Positions 56,970 through 64,000 of a DNA stretch of 64,000 nucleotides are shown here, in pieces. Below the pieces are notes generated by a model, which was not told the origin of the DNA, searched no databases, and was given only the letters and a program-made list of their open reading frames with translations. The DNA lies in NCBI GenBank assembly GCA_029582165.1, contig CM055876.1, positions 20,921,001-20,985,000 of the forward strand, in the 5' to 3' direction. Within the stretch, counting starts at the first letter, position 1, and every line of letters begins with the position of its first letter. The translations under genes and the position numbers were made by a program. This DNA comes from Portulaca oleracea (Eukaryota; Streptophyta; Magnoliopsida; Caryophyllales; Portulacaceae).

Positions 56970-57923
56970 TGATGCATAATTGATGGCCTTATGCATCAAG
57001 GTCAACCATGGAGACATCTAATACTCACCTAGAAGGAAGAAGAGCTCAAGTCTCTCATATATCTCTCTACTTGGAAGGGATCAACCCATATGGTCGTATA
57101 CTTTTGCTCCTTAATTCAAGGACCATGAAGCTATCATAGAAGTCATCCTAGAGAGGATTAATCTACATTCCAAGAGCTTTCATATGGTTCAAGAATCTTT
57201 AAGTTTGGATGAGAATCCAAGGAGTTATCATCATTTGAAATCTAATTTAGTTCATTGTTTTCTTTATGATGTAATCATTAGAATAGATGATGTAAGCCTC
57301 AAGGGGCTTATTTCTTGATTTGTGCACGTTTAGGGAGGGCTAGGATTACTATAAATACCCCCCTTAGGCCTCTTGTAATCTCATTCATTCATTTATATAT
57401 CAAATACAAAGTAAACACATGGTGTTGTTTTCTCTCTAGCTTTTGTGCTAGTTTTCGTTTCTCTTGAGGGAGTTTCGAAGTTATCCCCTTCTTCTATTCA
57501 AGGGTGGCATCCTGGAAGGTGAAAGGAAGGAATTGAAGGTCTCTTGAAGGTGGTGTGGCTATATCCTTCCAAGAGTCTTCAAAAGCCATCATCTATCCGT
57601 CGTTATTAATTCATTTATCATCCTTTTCGTGTTAGTCATCAAGAATTCAACAAGAATTCATCAAGCATTCAACAAGAAACGTTTGTTCTTCATCAAACAT
57701 GTCCAAGCTTGATTCGTCATCATCGTTCATCATTCGTTTGTCCATTCGTTCATTATTTCTATCCATTTGGTAACCATCTTTCATAGTTCTTTCAATCCTT
57801 TTTCATCCATTTCTATTCCATTTTTGGTTCTTTGGAACTTTGAGAAGGGAGATTCCTATCTTCGTTTTTAAAGATCCTTAGATATTGTGTAATGAGATCA
57901 TCTCTTGGTCTCATTATGCATCA
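56970..57923 (+). repeat. V 3' LTR
   Basis: 954 bp, starting after ACCGGGGGTGTA and ending at TSD AAAGC. Confidence 0.94.
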
Positions 57924-57928
57924 AAAGC

Positions 57929-58393
57929 TAGAGAGAAAACAACATCATGTGTTTACTTTGTATTTGATATATGAATGAATGAGATTACAAGAGGCCTAAG
58001 GGGGGTATTTATAGTAATCCTAGCCCTCCCTAAACGTGCACAAATCAAGAAATAGGCCCCTTGAGGCTTACATCATCTATTCTAATGATTACATCATAAA
58101 GAAAACAATGAACTAAACTAGATTTCAAATGATGATAACTCCTTGGATTCTCATCCAAACTTAAAGATTCTTGAACCTTATGAAAGCTCTTGGAATGTAG
58201 AATAATCCTCTCTAGGATGACTTCTATGATAGCTTCATGGTCCTTGAATTAAGGAGCAAAAGTATACGACCATATGAGTTGATCCCTTCCAAGTAGAGAG
58301 ATATATGAGAGACTTGAGCTCTTCTTCCTTCTAGGTGAGTATTAGATGTCTCCATGGATGACCTTGATGCATAAGGCCATCAATTATGCATCA
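57929..58393 (-). repeat. W 3' LTR, inner part
   Basis: The remaining 465 bp of the LTR. Its element-strand start TGATGCATAATTGATGG adjoins W's PPT (GGGGGTGTA, minus strand). Confidence 0.9.
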
Positions 58394-58435
58394 TACACCC
58401 CCGGTTGAAAAAGTTTGTCCTCAAACTTTGGAAGA

Positions 58436-59942
58436 TCAACTCTCACTTGTCTTCTTCACAAAGACTTTCTTCTTGAAAGCTTTGAAGTCATCGTAGATTC
58501 CTTTGATGAACTTCTTAAACTTTCTTCCGATGATTTCTCGAACACCATAAGACTTGGACTTGCATTTCTTCACCGTGAACGTGGGTTGTTCACGTTGCTT
58601 CTCACTCCCCAAGTCTATTCTCACCACTTTACCCTTGTCATTTATCATGAAACAATGTACCTTGATGACTTGGGCTATTTCATCCTTTCGAATTCTCGGC
58701 CTTTCAACCAAGTGATCTAAGTAGATAGCTCTTGGATGCTCATGGAAGATATGCTTCATAGGAAGATTCAAAATGTGATGGATACTTGGATCCGTTTCAT
58801 TCTTCTCCAAATGTATAAGAATAGGATCCTTATACTCTTTATTCCCTCGATACTCCTTTTTCATGATCGACACAAGATGGCTTTCTTCCTTCTTAGGCCG
58901 TGTGGTATAAGATGGAAGTAGAGATGCATCAAGAGGCATGATATTCCTATCAAGCAACTTTGGTCCTTCCAACAAAGTATGACAAGAATCCATAGAAGTA
59001 ATTTTGCAATATAATGAATCTTTGCAAATTTTGTAAAGCAAAGACTTACTAAACTTCTTGGATTGAAATGAATGAACTTGTCATGGCTTAACCCTTGCGT
59101 AAGGACAACAATATTTCCATAGGAGGCACAACTTTCCTTTTCTTGGTTCAACGAACATACTTCTCCTTTGTTGGTATAATGAGAGATCTTGCACTCTCTT
59201 TGTGGATGTTCATACGCCACACTTGCTTCTTTTGTCACAAGCCATTTTTCCATATGCTCCTCTTCTACCTTTTCTTCCTCTTTATTCTCCTCCTCATATC
59301 GCCAATCCCAATTTCTTCTTCTTTCATGTCAACGCCAACTTCCTCTTCCTTTTCCTCCTCAAATGGTTTGTGATCATGTGTTTGGTACTCAACCAAAGAC
59401 ACACCTTTCTTCTTGTTAGGACACTCCAAATCAATGTGACCTAAACTTTGGCAATGACAACATCTCCTTTGTCTTTCAACATCGAGAGCTAAAGAACTTA
59501 ACTCTTCCAAGTTTGTGAGAAGATGATTTACAACAACACGATGAATGTAATCATTAAGACCAAGAGAGTAGTATACCAAAATGCGTGGATCGTCCTCCTT
59601 AAGGCCATTCTTCCATAATTGCCACTTGAACTCTATTGTATAATCAAGTACATCCATGCTCCCTTGCTTAACTCCTTCTAGATTGTTGATGGAGTCACCT
59701 TTGTAATCGGATGGCAAGAAATCTTCTTGAACTTTCTTCCCATTCTTCTTGTTGGAATGTTTACTCCATGCATAAGATGCTTCATATTCAACCTTAGAAG
59801 AGTGAACCACACGTGATCTTGTGCTTCTTGTCCCCTTTGGAAGAATCCCACAATCTTCCATTTGCTTGGCAAGATCATCAATTTGTTGCTTCAAGCATTG
59901 TAGCTCACGTTGGGAATTCTTGCTGGACCTTTTGCAATCCAC
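58436..59942 (-). pseudogene. W ORF: shortened Gag, decayed protease, basic C-terminal domain
   Basis: Type D architecture on the minus strand. The start codon used by D and H is GTG here (59942), so normal initiation is lost. It has the coiled coil, half Gag core, CCHC knuckle and acidic region; then a frame change near 59290 within the acidic tract; the protease relic (EKESC); a one-base loss near 59037; and the C-terminal part with FHEHPRAIYLDHLVERP and IKGIYDDFKAFKKKV, ending at 58436. At least three lesions; inactive. Confidence 0.88.
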
Positions 59943-60242
59943 TAGAACCTATCTTGATTCAAAAGATCACAAGAAACTCATGGTAGGATGGTTAGCATAG
60001 ATGGGACGTGAGGGGGAATTGGTTGGATTTGTGTTTGGGCTCACGGGTTCTTTGTGGACTTTATGATTCTTTATGAGTTCTTGATGGGTTCTTGATGAGT
60101 TCTTGGAAGAACTTATGGGTGGCGTGTGATGGAGAGATGATGGTGAATGAAATTTTTGTGATGGACGTGTGATGGGGAATGTGTGGGAGAGGGAAAGATT
60201 GTAAAAAGATTGTTTCAAGAACTAAGAGATTCAAACTCCTAA
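59943..60242 (-). other. W untranslated leader
   Basis: Non-coding. It contains the leader hairpin and GAACTCATCA-type repeats (plus-strand GAGTTCTTGATGGGTTCTTG, about 60060-60115). Confidence 0.65.
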
Positions 60243-60254
60243 GCTCTGATACCA
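60243..60254 (-). other. Primer-binding site of W
   Basis: GCTCTGATACCA on the plus strand beside the W 5' LTR. Confidence 0.88.
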
Positions 60255-60258
60255 AATT

Positions 60259-61115
60259 TGATGCATAATGAGACCAAGGGATGATCTCTTTACACCATAT
60301 CTAAGGATCTTTAAAAACGAAGATAGGAATCTCCTTTCTCAAAGTTCCAAAGAACCAAAAATGGAATAGAAATGGATGAAAAGGATGGAAAGAACTATGA
60401 AAGATGATAACCAAATGGATGGAAATAATGAACGAATGGACAAACGAATGATGAATGATGATGAACAAATCAAGCTTGGACGTGTTTGATGAAGAACAAA
60501 CGTTTCTTGTTGAACGCTTGATGAATTCTTGTTGAATTCTTGATGAATAACACGAAATGGATGATAAATGGATGAATGAACGATGGATAGATGATGGCTT
60601 TCGAAGACTCTTGGAAGGATATAGTCACAACACCTTCAAGAGACCTTTAATTCCTTCCTTTCACCTTCAAGGATGCCACCCTTGAATAGAAGAAGGGGAT
60701 AACTTCGAAACTCCCTCAAGAGAAACGAAAACTAGCACAAAAGCTAGAGGGAAAACAACACCATGTGTTTACTTTGTATTTGATATATGAATGAATGAGA
60801 TTACAAGAGGCCTAAGGGGGGTATTTATAGTAATCCTAGCCCTCCCTAAACGTGCACAAATCAAGAAATAGGCCCCTTGAGGCTTACATCATCTATTCTA
60901 ATGATTACATCATAAAGAAAACAATGAACTAAACTAGATTTCAAATGATGATAACTCCTTGGATTTTCATCCAAACTTAAAGATTCTTGAACCATATGAG
61001 TTGAACCCTTCCAAGTAGAGAGATATATGAGAGACTTGAGCTCTTCTTCCTTCTAGGTGAGTATTAGATGTCTCCATGGTTGACCTTGATGCATAAGGCC
61101 ATCAATTATGCATCA
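60259..61115 (-). repeat. W 5' LTR with internal deletion
   Basis: 857 bp, 94 bp shorter than the other W LTR. The missing part lies at about 60991-61000, where two ACCATATGA copies present in related LTRs have collapsed into one. Confidence 0.9.
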
Positions 61116-61120
61116 ATCAG

Positions 61121-61369
61121 AGTCCAAATCGAGCTACAAAGTTATCTCCATTTGAAGTTGTGTGTGGTAAGAACCCTCTCAAGCCTATGGATTTATCTCC
61201 TATGTCTACATCAACTAAATTCAGTTTTGAAGCTAGTAAGAGAGTGGAGGAGATTAAGAAGTTACATGAGGAGGTTCGTGAAAAGATTATGAGGTATACG
61301 AAAAGGATTGAAGAGAAGGTCAATCCAAAGAGGAAGAAAGTTATTTTCAAACCTGGAGACTTGGTATGG
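61121..61369 (+). pseudogene. Y pol fragment: integrase C-terminal region
   Basis: SPNRATKLSPFEVV to FKPGDLVW. It is open and interrupted by solo LTR S; TSD TATGG is at 61365-61369 and 62319-62323. Confidence 0.93.
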
Positions 61370-62318
61370 TGATGCATAATGAGACCAAGGGATGATCTCA
61401 TTACACAATATCTAAGGATCTTTAAAAACGAAGATAGGAATCTCCTTTCTCAAAGTTCCAAAGAACCAAAAATGGAATAAAATGCATGAAAAGGATGGAA
61501 AGAACTATGAAAGATGATTACCAAATGGATGGAAATGATGAACGAATGGACAAACGAATGATGAATGATGATGAACGAATGTAGCTTGACGTCTTTGATG
61601 AAGAGCAAACGCTTCTTGTTGAATGCTTGATGAATTCTTGTTGAATTCTAGATGAATAACACGAAATGGATGATAAATGGATGAATAACGACGGATAGAT
61701 GATGGCTTTTGAAGACTCTTGGAAGGATATAGCCACACCACCTTCAAGAGACCTTCAATTCCTTCCTTTCACCTTCAAGGCTGCCACCCTTGAATAGAAG
61801 AAGGGGATAACTTCGAAACTCCCTCAAGAGAAACGAAAACTAGCACAAAAGCTAGAGAGAAAACAACACCATGTGTTTACTTTGTATTTGATATATGAAT
61901 GAATGAGATTACAAGAGGCCTAAGGGGGGGTATTTATAGTAATCCTAGCCCTCCCTAGACGTGCACAAATCAAGAAATAGGCCCCTTGAGGCTTACATCA
62001 TCTACTCTAATGATTACATCATAAAGAAAACAATGAACTAAACTAGATTTCAAATGATGATAACTCCTTGGATTCTCATCCAAACTTAAAGATTCTTGAA
62101 CCATATGAAAGCTCTTGGAATGTAGAATAATCCTCTCTAGGATGACTTCTATGATAGCTTCGTGGTCCTTGAATTATGGAGCAAAAGTATACGACCATAT
62201 GAGTTGATCCCTTCCAAGTAGAGAGATATATGAGAGACTTGAGTTCTTCTTCCTTCTAGGTGAGTATTAGATGTCTCCATGGATGACCTTGATGCATAAG
62301 GCCATCAATTATGCATCA
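61370..62318 (-). repeat. Solo LTR S
   Basis: A single 949-bp LTR of the V/W/M type, minus orientation, flanked by a perfect TSD TATGG. No internal sequence is present, as expected after recombination between the two LTRs of an element. Confidence 0.95.
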
Positions 62319-62323
62319 TATGG

Positions 62324-62701
62324 ATACATCTCAAGAAAGAAAGGTTTCCGAATAGAAGAAAAGGGAAATTGAAACCAAGAAGTGATGGTCCTTTTGAAGT
62401 CATTGAGAAGATCGGAGATAATGCTTATAAGTTGAAACTAGATGATGGTTATGAAGGGAGTTGCACTTTCAATGTAAGTGATCTCAAACCTTACTATCAA
62501 GAAGGAGAAGAACTTCCTAGTTTGAGGGCAAACTCTTTTCAACTAGGGGGGAGTGATGTAGATTGGGTCTCAAATCTCCAGCGTGAGCGTCAAATGCTAA
62601 GCTACATCAACAAAGAGCTTGAAACCATCACAATGGGTTTACATTCGAGTGGTCTTATTCATGGAGGAATGATGATTTGCTCTCTAACTCAAGAACCATA
62701 A
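62324..62701 (+). pseudogene. Y pol end, overlapping the 3' LTR
   Basis: The integrase end IHLKKERFPNRRKGK, FNVSDLKPYY, then the tail that passes the PPT and ends CSLTQEP at 62701, 148 bp inside the LTR. The tail length and its ending match copy T. Confidence 0.92.
62519..62534 (+). other. Hairpin upstream of the polypurine tract (Y)
   Basis: Stem AGTTTG / CAAACT with loop AGGG. The PPT is ACTAGGGGGGAG, ending at 62553. Confidence 0.65.
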
Positions 62702-62839
62702 GGCTATCATGGAAGTCATCATAGAGTGGATTAATATAAATTCAAAGAGCTTTCATATGGTTCAAGAATCTTTAAATTTGGATATGAATTGAGAGAGTTA
62801 TCATCAAATGTAATCTAGTATAGTTTACTTGTTTCTTTA
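62554..62839 (+). repeat. Y 3' LTR, first part
   Basis: TGATGTAG start after the PPT. It is collinear with 2079 onward, but 11 substitutions cluster between offsets 12 and 37. Interrupted by M at 62840 after CTTTA (62835-62839). Confidence 0.9.
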
Positions 62840-63789
62840 TGATGCATAATGAGACCAAGGGATGATCTCATTACACAATATCTAAGGATCTTTAAAAACG
62901 AAGATAGGAATCTCCTTTCTCAAAGTTCCAAAGAACCAAAAATGGAATAGAAATGGATGAAAAGGATGGAAAGAACTATGAAAGATGATTACCAAATGGA
63001 TGGAAATGATGAACGAATGGACAAACGAATGATGAATGATGATGAACGAATGAAGCTTGGACGTGTTTGATGAAGAGCAAACGCTTCTTGTTGAATGCTT
63101 GATGAATTCTTGTTGAATTCTTGATGAATAACACGAAATGGATGATAAATGGATGAATAACGACGGATAGATGATGGCTTTTGAAGACTCTTGGAAGGAT
63201 ATAGCCACACCACCTTCAAGAGACCTTTAATTCCTTCCTTTGACCTTCAAGGATGCCACCCTTGAATAGAAGAAGGGGATAACTTCGAAACTCCCTCAAG
63301 AGAAACGAAAACTAGCACAAAAGCTAGAGAGGAAACAACACCATGTGTTTACTTTGTATTTGATATATGAATGAATGAGATTACAAGAGGCCTAAGGGGG
63401 GTATTTATAGTAATCCTATCCCTCCCTAGACGTGCACAAATCAAGAAATAGGCCCCTTGAGGCTTACATCATCTACTCTAATGATTACATCATAAAGAAA
63501 ACAATGAACTAAACTAGATTTCAAATGATGATAACTCCTTGGATTCTCATCCAAACTTAAAGATTCTTGAACCATATGAAAGCTCTTGGAATGTAGAATA
63601 ATCCTCTCTAGGATGACTTCTATGATAGCTTCGTGGTCCTTGAATTAAGGAGCAAAAGTATACGACCATATGAGTTGATTCATTCCAAGTAGAGAGATAT
63701 ATGAGAGACTTGAGCTCTTCTTCCTTCTAGGTGAGTATTAGATGTCTCCATGGATGACCTTGATGCATAAGGCCATCAATTATGCATCA
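62840..63789 (-). repeat. M 3' LTR
   Basis: Outer end TGATGCATAATGAGACC on the plus strand, inner end CATCAATTATGCATCA. Confidence 0.92.
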
Positions 63790-63835
63790 TACACCCCCGG
63801 TTGAAAAAGTTTGCCCTCAAACTTTGGAAAAATCA

Positions 63836-64000
63836 ACTCTCACTTGCTTCTTCACAAAGACTTTCTTCTTGAAAGCGTTGAAGTCATCGTAGATTCCTTT
63901 GATGAACTTCTTAAACTTTCTTCCGCTCAATTCTCGAACACCATAAGACTTGGATTTGCGTTTCTTCACCGTGAACGTGGGTTGTTCACGTTGCTTCTCA
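63836..64000 (-). pseudogene. M ORF, 3' end: basic C-terminal domain
   Basis: The minus frame carries the Lys-rich domain with IKGIYDDFNAFKKKV. One base is missing near 63848 relative to V, which alters the last residues. The rest of the ORF lies beyond the window. Confidence 0.8.

Larger units (their letters stand above)
54576..57923 (+). mobile_element. Element V: compact complete non-autonomous element
   Basis: 3348 bp, the smallest full element here. LTRs are 54576-55529 and 56970-57923 (954 bp each), with perfect TSD AAAGC at 54571-54575 and 57924-57928. It contains one uninterrupted ORF. The LTRs differ at a handful of positions. Confidence 0.95.
54090..61115 (-). mobile_element. Element W: non-autonomous element, interrupted by V
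   Basis: The 3' LTR is split (54090-54575 and 57929-58393); the 5' LTR is 60259-61115. TSD ATCGG/ATCAG has one mismatch. The internal region 58394-60258 holds one broken ORF of type D. The outer terminal motif is TGTTGCAT instead of TGATGCAT. Confidence 0.92.
2079..64000 (+). mobile_element. Element Y: host Ty3/gypsy element carrying all other insertions
   Basis: Y is assembled from fragments joined across flanking insertions: 2079-4861, 30659-31073, 41815-41940, 45924-46280, 52656-54089, 61121-61369 and 62324-62839. At each junction one copy of a 5-bp target duplication is removed and the pol reading frame continues exactly. The summed internal length (about 4.73 kb) is close to that of intact copy A (about 4.70 kb). 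The 3' LTR is itself interrupted at 62840 and continues beyond the window. The only lesion I see in the coding fragments, apart from the insertions, is a nonsense codon at 4497. Confidence 0.9.
62840..64000 (-). mobile_element. Element M: non-autonomous element running off the window
   Basis: A minus-strand 3' LTR (62840-63789, 950 bp) of the V/W/S type, then PPT and internal sequence. It is inserted in Y's 3' LTR; the second TSD copy would lie outside the window. Confidence 0.9.

Overview
This window is plant nuclear repeat DNA. Every segment I can assign belongs to LTR retrotransposons of the Ty3/gypsy (Metaviridae) type; I see no host gene, tRNA, rRNA or satellite array. Gag-pol runs Gag, CCHC knuckle, protease, RT, RNase H, integrase. 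The primer-binding sites match the 3' end of initiator tRNA-Met, the LTRs run TGATG...CATCA, and the integrase end resembles the centromeric (CRM) clade with pol running into the 3' LTR. That points to a flowering plant, probably centromeric or pericentromeric; the clade and location are inferences.

Layout, from LTR boundaries and 5-bp target-site duplications (TSDs). One host element, Y (+), has its 5' LTR at 2079-2945 and the start of its 3' LTR at 62554, and everything between is Y or insertions into Y. Upstream (1-2078) is the pol end of a second copy, T, sharing Y's 5' LTR in tandem. Insertions in Y: B (-, 4862-30653, TSD ACATT), X (-, 31074-41809, TACTA/TACAA), Z (-, 41941-45918, GTATT), A (+, 46281-52650, TGCTA), W (-, 54090-61115, ATCGG/ATCAG), solo LTR S (61370-62318, TATGG) and M (-, 62840 to the edge). 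Inside B lie F (-, 9173-24052, GTGGG) and G (+, 24066-29888). Inside F is D (+, 10451-21091, CGGCC), inside D is H (+, 12726-19630, AAGAA), and inside H's 5' LTR is I (-, 12815-16505). C (+, 32984-38445, ATGAT) is inside X and V (+, 54576-57923, AAAGC) is inside W. The deepest stack, Y>B>F>D>H>I, is six levels.

Autonomous-type copies are T, Y, B, G and A. A is recent, with near-identical LTRs and one open gag-pol frame of 1436 codons. The others carry nonsense mutations, frameshifts or deletions.

The remaining full elements are non-autonomous and form a graded series. F and Z encode Gag-protease only. D, H, V, W and I encode a shortened Gag with a decayed protease. X and C also keep a long reading frame derived from RT, RNase H and the integrase zinc finger with key catalytic residues replaced. 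All these lineages, and none of the autonomous copies, end in the same basic C-terminal domain (core IKGIYDDFKAFKK). They share PBS, leader repeats and a hairpin before the polypurine tract with the autonomous copies, so they probably use their proteins in trans. This series is the most novel content of the window.
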